Assembly: GCA_014084085.1 (NCBI GenBank)
Contig: NPFB01000014.1
Coordinates: 114,769-178,768, forward strand
Length of the DNA stretch: 64,000 nucleotides
Direction: 5' to 3'
DNA from: Hondaea fermentalgiana
Lineage: Eukaryota > Sar > Bigyra > Thraustochytrida > Thraustochytriidae
In this document: positions 9,312 through 19,603 of the stretch, piece by piece
Position numbering within the stretch: position 1 is the first letter of the stretch
How the letters are laid out: each line of letters opens with the position of its first letter
Position numbers and translations under genes: made by a program
The notes under the pieces: model-generated
Databases searched by the model: none
Told to the model about the DNA's origin: nothing
What the model saw: only the letters and a program-made list of their open reading frames with translations

Positions 9312-12119
9312 ATGGGCCACGCGCATTCGCACGGCCATCATGGCCACCACGGACGGCTCGGCCACCACGGGAGCCATGGAGGCACCGACGGACACCACGG
9401 GAAGCATGAACAGCTCCCCGTGTCCCTTTCCAAAAAGTTCTCCCACGCAGAACTCGACATGCTTCGCATGTGCTACAAGGATCTGGCACAACGTTCGCCC
9501 GGACGCACAATCGACAAGGACACCTTTCTCAAGTTCTTTCCCCTCCCAGGTCTGCACGGAGAACGCCTCTTTTACGTGTTCGACCACAAACACACGGGCG
9601 CCGTGGACTTTGAGGAGTTTGTTTCGGGCCTCGCCCTCTGTCTGCGTGGAACCTTTGAAGAGAAGGTGCGCGTCATCTTTCGCATCTACGACATCGACAA
9701 CAACGACACAGTTAGCAAGGCCGAGCTACGCACGATGCTGCACCAGGTGCCACGCGACTCGCTCTACCAACTCAGTGCCAAGGTCGGCAACGAAAACTTG
9801 CGCAAGCGTCTCGTCGTGCACAGAACCTCGCCCAGCGGCGACAACATCGCAAACATCGCATCCTGCGCCGCGACCGCGGACAGCGAAGTCGCAGCCAAGA
9901 TTGTCAACAAGCTCGTAGAAAGCGCCTTCTCCACCTTTGACCTCAATAAGGACGACTGTCTCAGCTCGGAGCAATTCAGTGAATGGGTGCGCAGCACGCC
10001 CGAGGTCCTCGATTTCCTCAGCTCTGTCTTCCCGCTCGAGGAAGTGACGCACATGCACGTGAGCATGCACAAGCATGCCAATGCAGACACCGACGACGGC
10101 GCTCTCGAGCTCGTCGAGGAGGCGCCATATCCGCGACGCACATCGAGTCCGTTCGGAGGCCGACGGACACCTTCCCCTGGCCCGGGTCTCCTTCAGGGCG
10201 CAGGCGCTTCGCGAGGAGAATCGCGCGGCCCGCGCAGCCGCCGCTCCATCTTTGGTTTGGCTCGCCAGACGCACTCCTCGTCGCCTGCAGTGCCTCGTTC
10301 CTCGAGCGCGCTCTCCGATGGCGGCCAAGAGTCTGACGCCGAGTGGGAGCAGTCGATGCGCAAAGCCAAGTCCCAAATGGCTGGGCACCCCCACGAGTAC
10401 TCGGGTGTTCTTTACAAGGCTGGGCGCCGCATGCGCGGTCTACGTGGTCGTATGTTCATCCTTCGCGGTTCGGTCCTGTATTACTATTACATGAATCGCT
10501 TCGACCAGCCTGCCGGCCTCATCTTTTTGCAGGGCTGCTATGTAGCGGCGCGCGACACCCACACCCACTCTGCGCCCACGTCTCCGCGCGGAAGCCGCAA
10601 ACACGATGCTGGCTTCGCCTCTGCCGATTCAGCCTTTTCCAACCAGCAACGCAGCCAACACCAGCACGACTGCGATTCGACGCACTCGCACCACGTCGCA
10701 GGCGATTTGCAGCGTGTGCTGCGGTCCAAGTTCTCCGAGGTGAGCATCAAGACGCGGCGCACGCTTCCGGCCGACATGGAAATTCACAGTCCGCCCGTCG
10801 TGGGCGCCGGCGCGCACATGTTCCCCTTTGAGATTATCACGAGCCAAGGTGGCGAGCGGGACTCGCGCGTCTTTTACGCAAAGACTGCCGCCGAGCGCGA
10901 TGCCTGGGTCGAGGCCATTCAAAAGGCAAGTAATGTGGTGCCCTTCAGCGCTCGCTACACCCAGCTCGAAAAGATTGGCCGCGGAAAATTCGCCATTGTC
11001 TACAAGTGCGAGCGCATCGGTGTCAACGACAACAAACCAGAAAATGAAAAGGAGTACCGCGCCGTCAAAGTGATCGACAAGGCCGCTCTTAACGAAAAGG
11101 AACGAGAGCTCCTCCGCACGGAGATTGCCGTTCTCAAGCTCGTCAATCACCCGAATATTATCCAGCTCTACGACACCTTTGAGTCCTTGAACCACATTTA
11201 CCTCGTGCTCGAGTTTGTGCGGGGTGGCGAGCTCTTCGACCGCATCGTGGGTCGTGCGCGCCTCAAGGAGCACGAGGTGTACCCAATTTTGTACCAGCTT
11301 GCCGAGGCTGTGCGCTACTTGCACATGCTCGGCGTCGCGCATCGCGACATCAAACCGGAGAACATTCTTTGTTCTGGAAGCAAAGACGATCCCATCACAT
11401 CGGCCACGCTCAAGATTTGCGACTTTGGACTCAGCAAGCTCATCTCGCCGCTCGGCGTCATGAAGCTTGCCTGTGGAACGCTCTCGTACGTTGCACCAGA
11501 GGTCCTCACGGCGCAGGGCTACGGCAAGGCCGCTGATATTTGGAACATCGGCGTTATCATTTACCTCGTACGCCGGGGTCGACTTCCCTTTGACGGCGAG
11601 AGCAAGGACGACATTATCTACAACACCATCCACACTGAGCTCGATTTTGCGCACGACCCCGTTTTCTCAAAGTGCTCTGCGGATCACGTCGATCTTATCA
11701 AGGGGCTTTTGCGCAAGAACCCGGACCACCGCCTCACCGCTGAGCAAGTTTTGCAGCACCCCTGGATGAAACGCATGGCTCATGTCTGGGAGGAAGAAAA
11801 GAAAAAGCTCGAGCCCATTGTCGGGCCCGATGGTTTCCCTCCTGTGCCCATCGAGTCGAGCGCTCTGGCCTCTGGCGATTCGTCTGTGCAGCTCGAGACT
11901 TCGGAGCAGCCTTCGAGGTTGTCTGCGCCAATCCCGACAAAACCAGACTCGATCAGCAGTGATGACACATGTTCAACGCCCTTGAGAGCAGAAGCACGCC
12001 CGTTTGTTCCACCCGCTGTACTTGAGGAACCTAGCATCGATAGCAAGGCCACATCTCCTTCTGAGGATGGCGAAACGAGCGACGAGCGAAAGTGCAGTAG
12101 TGCTTTGTCAGTACCATAA
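9312..12119 (+). CDS. EF-hand / PH / CAMK-like Ser/Thr protein kinase fusion
   Basis: 935 residues in one frame. The N-terminus (1-33) is His/Gly-rich (MGHAHSHGHHGHHG) and could bind metal. EF-hand-like loops lie at 91-102 (DHKHTGAVDFEE), 127-138 (DIDNNDTVSKAE) and 210-221 (DLNKDDCLSSEQ). A PH domain opens at about 363 (YSGVLYKAGRRMRGL) and closes near 535 (ERDAWVEAIQKAS), split by a Ser/His-rich insert of roughly 90 residues. The kinase domain covers about 549-820: GRGKFAIV glycine loop, AVKVIDK lysine, HRDIKPEN with catalytic Asp679, DFGLSKL and VAPEVL, so it looks active. The C-tail is Ser/Pro-rich. Separate calcium, lipid and kinase modules suggest a calcium- and phosphoinositide-responsive kinase; this order differs from both CDPKs and protein kinase D. 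An N-myristoylation site at Gly2 is conceivable but His3 is unfavourable. Confidence 0.88.
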   Translation: MGHAHSHGHHGHHGRLGHHGSHGGTDGHHGKHEQLPVSLSKKFSHAELDMLRMCYKDLAQRSPGRTIDKDTFLKFFPLPGLHGERLFYVFDHKHTGAVDFEEFVSGLALCLRGTFEEKVRVIFRIYDIDNNDTVSKAELRTMLHQVPRDSLYQLSAKVGNENLRKRLVVHRTSPSGDNIANIASCAATADSEVAAKIVNKLVESAFSTFDLNKDDCLSSEQFSEWVRSTPEVLDFLSSVFPLEEVTHMHVSMHKHANADTDDGALELVEEAPYPRRTSSPFGGRRTPSPGPGLLQGAGASRGESRGPRSRRSIFGLARQTHSSSPAVPRSSSALSDGGQESDAEWEQSMRKAKSQMAGHPHEYSGVLYKAGRRMRGLRGRMFILRGSVLYYYYMNRFDQPAGLIFLQGCYVAARDTHTHSAPTSPRGSRKHDAGFASADSAFSNQQRSQHQHDCDSTHSHHVAGDLQRVLRSKFSEVSIKTRRTLPADMEIHSPPVVGAGAHMFPFEIITSQGGERDSRVFYAKTAAERDAWVEAIQKASNVVPFSARYTQLEKIGRGKFAIVYKCERIGVNDNKPENEKEYRAVKVIDKAALNEKERELLRTEIAVLKLVNHPNIIQLYDTFESLNHIYLVLEFVRGGELFDRIVGRARLKEHEVYPILYQLAEAVRYLHMLGVAHRDIKPENILCSGSKDDPITSATLKICDFGLSKLISPLGVMKLACGTLSYVAPEVLTAQGYGKAADIWNIGVIIYLVRRGRLPFDGESKDDIIYNTIHTELDFAHDPVFSKCSADHVDLIKGLLRKNPDHRLTAEQVLQHPWMKRMAHVWEEEKKKLEPIVGPDGFPPVPIESSALASGDSSVQLETSEQPSRLSAPIPTKPDSISSDDTCSTPLRAEARPFVPPAVLEEPSIDSKATSPSEDGETSDERKCSSALSVP

Positions 12120-12557
12120 ATGTCACGGTCATTCTCAAGGACGGTGACGCAGCGATTGAAAGTCCATGCCATGCCATGACGCTGCTGCTCTTCTCCTCGC
12201 GTGGCAACATCTCACATCCCTACTTTTCGTTGTTGTGGTTTGACAAAGCTCCTTTTTGTTTGAATAATGGACTCCATTTATATATATTTTGCCTTCGCGT
12301 CGCCTGACAGTGTGCACGCGTCATCGAAGCCGACTTTATCTTATCAAAATGTTATGCTATATTTACTTTCTTTATTGGCGGGTCCACGATGAATTTCAAT
12401 GTGTCTTTTCCTTTCTTTTTGCAAACTGTTTGCAATCTTTGGAATGCATACCATTCAAATCGCGATCTTCAATCGCATTTGACAACCTTCTTGACGATAG
12501 TTCTGTTTTCAGCATCGATGAAGCCTAGTTCTTCGGATGCCCAGACTCGTGAAACGC
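12120..12557. other. Convergent intergenic region
   Basis: Separates the 3' ends of the kinase and TPR genes. AT-rich, with a TATATATA-like stretch near 12280. Nothing coding is apparent. Confidence 0.6.
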
Positions 12558-14024
12558 TTAGTTTTTCAGTTTGGCAACCTTGTCGACGATACGTTTAAAG
12601 ATACTCTTGTCAGCATCAGTAAAGTTGCTCGAGAATTTCCCATGAACCGCCGCAAGACATTCTGTCAGTTTGTCTTCAAACATGCTTGCAAGCTGTCCCT
12701 TGTCTTCCTGCTCGAGGAAATAATCTACAGTCACCTCGAGGGACTCAAGCGTCTCGTGGCACTTTGACTGAAGCATGTTGGCTTGGGTAATGTAAAGCAG
12801 TGAGGTCGCTTGCAGAACTGAATCCTCCGATTTGGCCACGATGCCGAGAAAAACTTCAATTGCGGCCTCGAATTGCTTGTCGTGCATGAGCGCCGAGCCC
12901 AAGGCGTGCAAAAGCATCTCAATGGATCCTTGCGCTGGATGCGGGTACTTTATCATCATTTGATGCGCCTGCGTCAACAGCGTGAGCGATTTGTCCACAT
13001 TGCCTCGTCCGAGCTCGAGCGTTCCGAGCGATGTCAGCATGTAGGCGACGCTGGGGTACTTTTGAAATTCCTTGTCGCCGAGCGCGCGATGAAAACTCTG
13101 AAGTGCCGCCTTGTACGAATCGGTGGCAGCCTCTTTATCTCCGGTTGCCGTCTGCACGTGACCAAGAAGCTCCTCGCACCGTGCAATGTAGAACTGGACA
13201 TTCGAAAGACTCTGGTCGAGCTTGCTCAGTTGGCTTCGCGCCCTTTCCGCCATGAGAGTGGCTGCGTCAAAGCGCTCCTTTTGAAAGTGGGCTCTGCCGG
13301 ATGCGTATTGCGCCATCACCAACTCAAATTTGAAGTCAACGAAGTCGTCTTGCTCAAGAAGATTGATAATTTCCTGCTGAATGTCAATGACTCCCTCCAG
13401 GTCCTGTTTGGCTTCCAAAGTATCAGACAGGAGTTTCTTCACGTTAACCACGGGCATGCTCTTCTCGCCATAACACGTGACGAATGCCCGCGTCGCTTCG
13501 CGGAAAAAGGCATCGGCACGATTGTAGTCTTGAATGCCGTGAAAGCCAAGCGCCACGCTTTCCAGGGTGAAGGCCCACACGGGGTTGTCGACTTGCATAG
13601 CATCGTTGCTCGCGCAAATCTCACTTGCCGCGGTAAAGGCGCCCATGGCCTCGGTCGTCTTGCCGCGTTCGAGGTACAAACGACCTAGATGGGCGTGAAC
13701 CGCGGCAAGCTCTGTGCATGCATTTTTCTCGCCTTGAGATTCTTTCTTGATGCATTCTTCAAGACACGAGGCTGCCTCCCCGAGCTTGTTCTCACTCTTG
13801 AGGCTCGTGAAGTCGGCGAGGCTGTGCTCGATGCGTGCAATCCGCTCGTCGGACGCCGTCGACGCGAAATGCCGCGCTCGCGGTACGAGTCTGCATTCCT
13901 GGCGAGGCAGGGTCCACGAGGTGCGCGCAGGCGCCGCTACTAGCTTGTGCGCGAGTCTCTGCTGCAGTCGCGGAGGTTGTCGTCGCACAGCCGCCGCCGC
14001 CGTCGCCGCCAGAAGCCGCTGCAT
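12558..14024 (-). CDS. Mitochondrial TPR-repeat protein
   Basis: 488 residues from the ATG at 14024. The frame stays open further upstream to 14471, but that extension is Arg/Ser-rich and looks like leader sequence, whereas MQRLLAATAAAAVRRQPP opens a classical Arg-rich, acid-free mitochondrial presequence of about 50 residues. The mature part is all-helical with repeated TPR-like units (AAVHAHLGRLYLERGKTTEA, YPSVAYMLTSLGTLELGRG, LLHALGSALMHDKQFEAAIE). No enzyme motif is present. The likely role is a scaffold or assembly factor in the mitochondrial matrix. I cannot match it to a named family. Confidence 0.75.
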   Translation of the reverse strand: MQRLLAATAAAAVRRQPPRLQQRLAHKLVAAPARTSWTLPRQECRLVPRARHFASTASDERIARIEHSLADFTSLKSENKLGEAASCLEECIKKESQGEKNACTELAAVHAHLGRLYLERGKTTEAMGAFTAASEICASNDAMQVDNPVWAFTLESVALGFHGIQDYNRADAFFREATRAFVTCYGEKSMPVVNVKKLLSDTLEAKQDLEGVIDIQQEIINLLEQDDFVDFKFELVMAQYASGRAHFQKERFDAATLMAERARSQLSKLDQSLSNVQFYIARCEELLGHVQTATGDKEAATDSYKAALQSFHRALGDKEFQKYPSVAYMLTSLGTLELGRGNVDKSLTLLTQAHQMMIKYPHPAQGSIEMLLHALGSALMHDKQFEAAIEVFLGIVAKSEDSVLQATSLLYITQANMLQSKCHETLESLEVTVDYFLEQEDKGQLASMFEDKLTECLAAVHGKFSSNFTDADKSIFKRIVDKVAKLKN

Positions 14025-14570
14025 CTTTCGAGAGGGCAAGCAAGACCCGCGTTGCGTATTTATACCTATCTCCTCTGCTCGATTCTGCTTTCCTCTTCTC
14101 AAGCCCGGGCGGGCTCCGCGTCGCCTCGGGCTTCGTCTCGCGCGTCTGCTGCTGGGCCCCGCGCGAGATCTTCGTTCGGGTTTGCGATCTGATTCCCAGC
14201 GCTCTTCCTTCTCGCTGGAGCAGCAGAATCCAATTTGTGCGGCCTCGCTCGCGGGAGTGCGAGAGACCGCCGCGCTCGCAGCGAGCGCGGACGAGGCCGG
14301 CGCCCCGCGCCAGCCGTCCCATCGCTCGCACCTCGCATTCGCTCGTTCTCGACGCAGCGGAGCGGCGGGTCGCGCTCGACCCGGGGAGCTAGCGCTCTCT
14401 GCGAGGAAAGGCGCGCGACCCGGCGACTTTCCGCGACGCGGCGTCATCCGTCGCGACGGAGGCCTCGGCAAGGGCGCTGCAGACCTCTTCTCGTCTCGTA
14501 TTGTTGCGCCTCGACTTGACTCGACTCATCTTGGCTCGACGAGAGCGCGAGAAGCCGAGAGCTCCCGGAG
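14025..14570. other. Shared upstream region of divergent genes
   Basis: GC-rich DNA between the TPR gene (minus) and the large membrane protein gene (plus), probably holding both promoters. Frames here give only Arg/Ser-rich translations. Confidence 0.55.
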
Positions 14571-17500
14571 ATGATGACGGTCTTCGCGCTCGCGCGGGCG
14601 GTCATCGCAGCGACGATCGTATTGCTAGCAACATCCTCGCTCGCTGTAGTTGCGGAAACGGAAAGTGCAGGCCGCGGCTCGACGCTGCTCAATTGGCTGC
14701 TCGAGGACGCGGAGATTGGCCTTCCTGCCTTGAACTTTGCGATTCCTCTGCTTGTGGGCCAGCAAAAGATCAACTGCACCATTAAACTTTCCTGCGCAGG
14801 AATTCATCTGGGGCCAATGAACATGAATGTTGACGACAGAAAAAGCGCGTACGAGGTCGACTTTGAAATCCAGGACCTCTCGCACACTTGCAGCGGAGAT
14901 CTGTGGATTGAGCCCCCACCCTTGGCGCATTTACCGGGAAATGATCAGCTCGTTGGTAAGCGTCATCGTCTTGGCATTCAGATTTTCACGCCCACAAGCC
15001 AAATGACCGTACGTTGGAGATTTGATTGGAAGGGGGCGAAGCGCCACCCTGAGCAACGGACCGGTCGATTGCCATCCAGCATCAGCGTCAAGAGCTGCAA
15101 AGCACGCGTGCACTACACGGACGAGTCATTTCGCCTCATCAACGACGATTTGCACGTCATTACGGCGCTCGACCAAGAAGTTCTCAATGCGCTTGCTCCA
15201 TGGTTCGGACCTTTGGTCATGGACCCATTGCTCTGCCTTGGCATACGCTCCGCCACTGTGACGACAAGTTTTTGGACCAATATCCTCCGCCTCAACACGG
15301 ATTGGTTCATTCGTGAAGAGCTTCCGCATCGTCCAGATTCTATTGGCAAGCTGGAGGAGACGGTCACGCCGCGACTCGCGCAGTATGGTCCGCAAGATAC
15401 GGTGCTTCCTTCCAACAACGCTGCAACCCATTATGCGGCCGCGCTTTCCCGCGACCTCTTGGCCGCGGAGACGCTGTCGGGCCAGCTTCTCATCAATGAA
15501 GCAATTCGCAAGTCCATGTTAGAAGGTGGGCCGGGCTCTCGCATGATTCTGGCTCAAAACGCTTCGCTTCTCGTGAGCTCGGGCACTCTTTTCGACGTTG
15601 ACTTGTCCCTCTTTTTGCAAGATCTCTGGATTCAAGGTCTCGATTCCTTTCGTCGACTGACGCTTCTCGAGCCTGTCGGCAACTATTCACTGCGAAATAA
15701 GGTCAAGCTCGCGGATAGTCTCATTGTAAATGCCACCTTTCATGTGCGCGAATCGTATTCTGGGTCTTCGGAGCACGTCGAACTGGATGAGACGTTCTCA
15801 GTGGAGCTATCCGTGGACCCAATGGATGTGGAGATTGTCCTTCTTGCGGCCCTTGATCGAATGGCGCTCGAGAATCTCACCATCGGAAGTCTTGCGGACG
15901 CCCCACTTTCATGCGTACTTGGAGCCTTTGCCAACCTCAGCTTGGCCGAGCTACGCATCAAAGATGACTTCGCATTGCCCTCGCTCCGGATCAAGGGCGC
16001 GGACGATCTATTTGGAGTTTCAGACGCTGCGATCCAAGTTGGACGCCAGCTCATTGCCTCGCCTCTATGGGCGCTCGTACAGTCGCACGGTGATGCTGTG
16101 GCTCAAACCTTGAGTCGCTACGCTCTCGAACCAAGACTTTCAAACCTCGAGTGCCCTCGCCGAGCATGGCCTCCACAGCCGCACCGGCCGCGCCTTTTTT
16201 CATGGAACACTTCGACTGCAGTCAAAACCATGAGCTGGTTTGTAGAAGATTTTATTGGGGTGACTGGGGCGCTCAATATTGGCCAAGTCGCTCGCTGGAC
16301 GCTTGGATATGTCTTTGGCAACGCTTGGGATGCCGAGACTGACGTTCTTGACCTAGCCGATGTCTCGTTGCTTCTCGGCCCCTTTGATTTGCGGGGCTTC
16401 TTTCCATCATTGCCGCCACCTGCGCTCGCAGAGGTCAATGTGGAGAAAATCAGGCTTCAGGGCCTTTCACACATTGCTGCAATTATGCTGCATCCAGATC
16501 CTACTGCTTTGACAGATGTCTCTGTCGGTTGCATGGCGCGTGACCTCGAAGCGCAAGTTCAGCTTTCGTGGCGCATTTCAGGTGTGGCCGCTTCGGGGAA
16601 AACCATTGCGGATCAGATTGTCGTTATGATGGGTGCCGACACGGCAGGAGCGCTTGCGACATGTCGGCTTCTTGTTGACGTCATCTCGTTGGAGGCCTTC
16701 CAGCTGAGTCAACTTTTGTCCACCTGCGCCGCTTCGATTTTTCCAGAACCTGTGGGTTTGACGCGTGACCACCGAGACAAATTTACAATCTTGCCAGCGC
16801 CTTTGGGCATTGACAGCCTCGGTCTTTCGTTCGAGAATGTTAGCTTGACATCTCGCTGCATTAACTGCTCCTCACCGTACCTTGAAGAGGCTCTCGCGTT
16901 TACGTCCAGGAACACGTCTCAGATCCTCCTCAACGAATTCCTCGTGCAAGCTCTTCCAGCGCTTGCGGGAATTCTCGCCAACGCAACAAATTTTGATTTG
17001 ATGCGCGGAGCCAATGTAAATTATGCGACGAACAATCTCCTATCCTCTCTACAAGAAAAATGTTTCTCGGGACCATCTTTCGACGAAAAAGGCTGGCACC
17101 CGGACACGTATGTCAAGCCGTGGTGGTTGCCTCCTATCAAGGCTATGATGATCGCTATGACACTTTTAATGCTCGTCGGCTTCGCATTTGCGGTGTTTGT
17201 GGCGCGTCGAAAGTCTTCGGTGTTGCGTGATCATCAAAGCGCGCGCATCGCCACGACCCTTTTACGCACGGACTTCCTCAACACGGGTGGATCCTCGGCA
17301 ACCCATGGTGGTGGTCGCGGTGCGGACGGCACACCGATGTCTTTCGGAAACGAAGGCGCCTTCAAAGCGAGACAAGGAGCAACCGAGGAGGAGAGTCTCG
17401 AGAGGGACTCTGACGCTGGCCGTGAGGCTGTTGACCAAGATGAGGACCAAGATGCTCTCGCTCTGGAGCGCAGCACGCATCGCGACAGTTCTGCACTGAG

Positions 17501-19409
17501 GCACGACAATAACCAGCATGAGCGTTTGATGACGCCGGGGCTCTCGAGGGATTTGCTCGACCGTGAGTCAAACGTCGTCGACTCGAGAACAGCGACAATG
17601 GGGAGCTCGCAAAGGGGAAGGGGAGGGAGTGGCGGTGGTGAAGGTCTGGGGGAAACGCCCAAAAGCCTCGATCACAGAGAACTTGTGCAAGATTTTCGAC
17701 GGCAAGTCTCGCAATGTGAATCGTCGCGCAACTCGTTGCTGCAGTCTCCTCGTGAGGTTGTGTCCGAGTCAGACAGACTTTACCTGTTAGGCCATGACAG
17801 ACCGATGATTTCGCACCCTTCGATTGGCCGTTTCACCGGCGTCTTCATTGCCGCTTTGCTGGGCGCAAACTTTGCGCTCTTTGTTTCCGGCAACTTTTTC
17901 ACCTTGGGTCGAGTGACGATCTTTGCGAATTTTGCCGGAGACTCTTTCCGTGAGATCCCCATGATCACGCTGACGCTGGACTATTGCATTGACCTTTTGG
18001 CGGAAGGTCATGCGTTTTTATTCTTTTTATTTATCGGGTTTTGCTCCGGGGTGCTTCCATGGCTGCGCGTGGCAATGCTCGCGTATGCTTGGGTTGCGCC
18101 TGCAAATGTGCTCACCGTGGAACACCGGGGCTACCTTTTGCGAACGATGGAGTCCATGGGAAAATGGATCATGGCCATCATTTACGTATTTATGATCATG
18201 ACGGCTTCGATGCGCACGAGCATTGTGGCGCCAGCCAAGTACATGCCGTTTCTCGACGAAAATCTTGCCGTGGCGTACTTTGAATGCGTTCCAATGTGGG
18301 GTTTCATTTCGTTTCTTCTCTCTGCAGCGCTCTCGACCTTCATGAATCACCTCATTCTCTTTTATCATGATCGTATCGTCATGCACAATTTGCGTGCAAT
18401 TCAAGTGAAGCAGTCGCAGCGGCTCGAGGCCACGGGACTAAGCGCGACGCTTTCTGCGCTTGATCCACGTAGTCGCAATTCGCTGCACGCTGTTCCAGAT
18501 TATCCGATGGATGAAGCGCTCGAAGAAGCTGCCCTCGAGCATTTTCTCCTTCGTGACGGCACGATGGAAAGCGGAGATAATTTGCTCGTGCCGGGTGCAC
18601 ATTATGATGATGTTGTCCAGGAGCACGAGGACATGACACGTGTTGATGGCGAGCTAGGTTCGACGCGAGACGCGATGGTGGACTTTAGTCTGAATACCTC
18701 TGCGGACCTCGACCCTGCCGTTGCTTGGATGAATCAGCTGGTGCGCGCCCTCGTGGGTCTAGCGGTGCTTATGTGGCCGATAGCCTTTGTGCTCAGCTTT
18801 TCACAGCCCGTGTATGAGTTCGAGTTTATGGGACTTGCTGGCATTGGTGCGGATCTCTTTGGCGTTGACGAGGACTCGGGTAAAATCCGTCGGATGTCCT
18901 TGACCTCGCTCATGATGGCATTGCCGCACGCAGACCCTGCCGGCGAGGCCAACCTGTTTGCCGAGCTTTTGCTCTTGGCGGTCTATGTGCTCTTGATTGT
19001 CATTGCCCCAGCGCTCGGCATTCTCGTAGCCTTGGTGCTTTGGTTTGTCCCCGTTTCGAGCATCCGCAAGCACCAACTTCTCATGATGTTCCGGATCTCC
19101 AATGCCTGGAACTCGACAAATGTGATTTGCGCCACGCTTCTCGTCATGTCTTTGGAAGTGTTCAAATTCTTTGACGTGGTTGCGTCTGGCCTCACGTTCT
19201 GTCCGCAGATTTTAGGTCGTGCCTTGTATGAAGTGGGCGTTCCTCTCGAGGAGAGCGTTTGTTTTGGCGTCACCTCACGCATCGATCATGGCTGGTATAT
19301 TTTGCTCGGTTTTGTGGCGTATAGTTTTTTCCTCACCCGCGCGGTCTTTTACTATGTTGCTGACGACATGAACCATGACTTTGATCGCTGCACGGTCTTT
19401 CTCATGTAG
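14571..19409 (+). CDS. Lumenal lipid-binding-like region fused to LetA/PqiA-like membrane modules
   Basis: 1612 residues in one frame. A signal peptide (about 1-27) precedes a lumenal region of roughly 820 residues with many N-glycosylation sequons; its start (LLNWLLEDAEIGLP, KINCTIKLSCAGIHLGPM) recalls BPI/LBP-type TULIP lipid-binding proteins. A membrane helix follows at about 857-878, then an acidic linker. Two membrane modules follow, about 1086-1225 and 1389-1600. In the first, SGNFFTLG, GVLPWLRVAML and RTMESMGKWIMAII match bacterial PqiA/LetA patterns; in the second, LIVIAPALGILVALV and FRISNAWNSTNVI align with the other LetA half. Bacterial LetA works with MCE proteins to move lipids between membranes. 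The CxxC zinc ribbons of bacterial LetA are absent. Eukaryotic PqiA-like proteins are known; the N-terminal TULIP call is weaker. Inferred role: lipid transfer at an endomembrane or plasma membrane. Confidence 0.75.
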   Translation: MMTVFALARAVIAATIVLLATSSLAVVAETESAGRGSTLLNWLLEDAEIGLPALNFAIPLLVGQQKINCTIKLSCAGIHLGPMNMNVDDRKSAYEVDFEIQDLSHTCSGDLWIEPPPLAHLPGNDQLVGKRHRLGIQIFTPTSQMTVRWRFDWKGAKRHPEQRTGRLPSSISVKSCKARVHYTDESFRLINDDLHVITALDQEVLNALAPWFGPLVMDPLLCLGIRSATVTTSFWTNILRLNTDWFIREELPHRPDSIGKLEETVTPRLAQYGPQDTVLPSNNAATHYAAALSRDLLAAETLSGQLLINEAIRKSMLEGGPGSRMILAQNASLLVSSGTLFDVDLSLFLQDLWIQGLDSFRRLTLLEPVGNYSLRNKVKLADSLIVNATFHVRESYSGSSEHVELDETFSVELSVDPMDVEIVLLAALDRMALENLTIGSLADAPLSCVLGAFANLSLAELRIKDDFALPSLRIKGADDLFGVSDAAIQVGRQLIASPLWALVQSHGDAVAQTLSRYALEPRLSNLECPRRAWPPQPHRPRLFSWNTSTAVKTMSWFVEDFIGVTGALNIGQVARWTLGYVFGNAWDAETDVLDLADVSLLLGPFDLRGFFPSLPPPALAEVNVEKIRLQGLSHIAAIMLHPDPTALTDVSVGCMARDLEAQVQLSWRISGVAASGKTIADQIVVMMGADTAGALATCRLLVDVISLEAFQLSQLLSTCAASIFPEPVGLTRDHRDKFTILPAPLGIDSLGLSFENVSLTSRCINCSSPYLEEALAFTSRNTSQILLNEFLVQALPALAGILANATNFDLMRGANVNYATNNLLSSLQEKCFSGPSFDEKGWHPDTYVKPWWLPPIKAMMIAMTLLMLVGFAFAVFVARRKSSVLRDHQSARIATTLLRTDFLNTGGSSATHGGGRGADGTPMSFGNEGAFKARQGATEEESLERDSDAGREAVDQDEDQDALALERSTHRDSSALRHDNNQHERLMTPGLSRDLLDRESNVVDSRTATMGSSQRGRGGSGGGEGLGETPKSLDHRELVQDFRRQVSQCESSRNSLLQSPREVVSESDRLYLLGHDRPMISHPSIGRFTGVFIAALLGANFALFVSGNFFTLGRVTIFANFAGDSFREIPMITLTLDYCIDLLAEGHAFLFFLFIGFCSGVLPWLRVAMLAYAWVAPANVLTVEHRGYLLRTMESMGKWIMAIIYVFMIMTASMRTSIVAPAKYMPFLDENLAVAYFECVPMWGFISFLLSAALSTFMNHLILFYHDRIVMHNLRAIQVKQSQRLEATGLSATLSALDPRSRNSLHAVPDYPMDEALEEAALEHFLLRDGTMESGDNLLVPGAHYDDVVQEHEDMTRVDGELGSTRDAMVDFSLNTSADLDPAVAWMNQLVRALVGLAVLMWPIAFVLSFSQPVYEFEFMGLAGIGADLFGVDEDSGKIRRMSLTSLMMALPHADPAGEANLFAELLLLAVYVLLIVIAPALGILVALVLWFVPVSSIRKHQLLMMFRISNAWNSTNVICATLLVMSLEVFKFFDVVASGLTFCPQILGRALYEVGVPLEESVCFGVTSRIDHGWYILLGFVAYSFFLTRAVFYYVADDMNHDFDRCTVFLM

Positions 19410-19603
19410 TGAAGTGGGCATTCCCCCCCAGATGTTGAGAAACCAAGGAAGCGAGGAAGACAACTTTCGCCAGGCTTTGCAAAGAATCTCTCGCTCCCTC
19501 TCCCTCAAAAAAGTATATATATATATTTCTCTTCTCAAATCAATGGTACAGCAAAAGAGCGAGAGAGATATTTCTCATTTCTACTTGCGGTCTTTACGTC
19601 TTC

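Noticed and set aside
8345..9593. Long minus-strand frames across the kinase upstream region
   Set aside because: Built from simple repeats and overlapping the start of the kinase gene antisense; no domain or natural composition.
14025..14471. N-terminal extension of the TPR protein
   Set aside because: In frame but Arg/Ser-rich and unlike protein; a clear presequence starts at the ATG at 14024.
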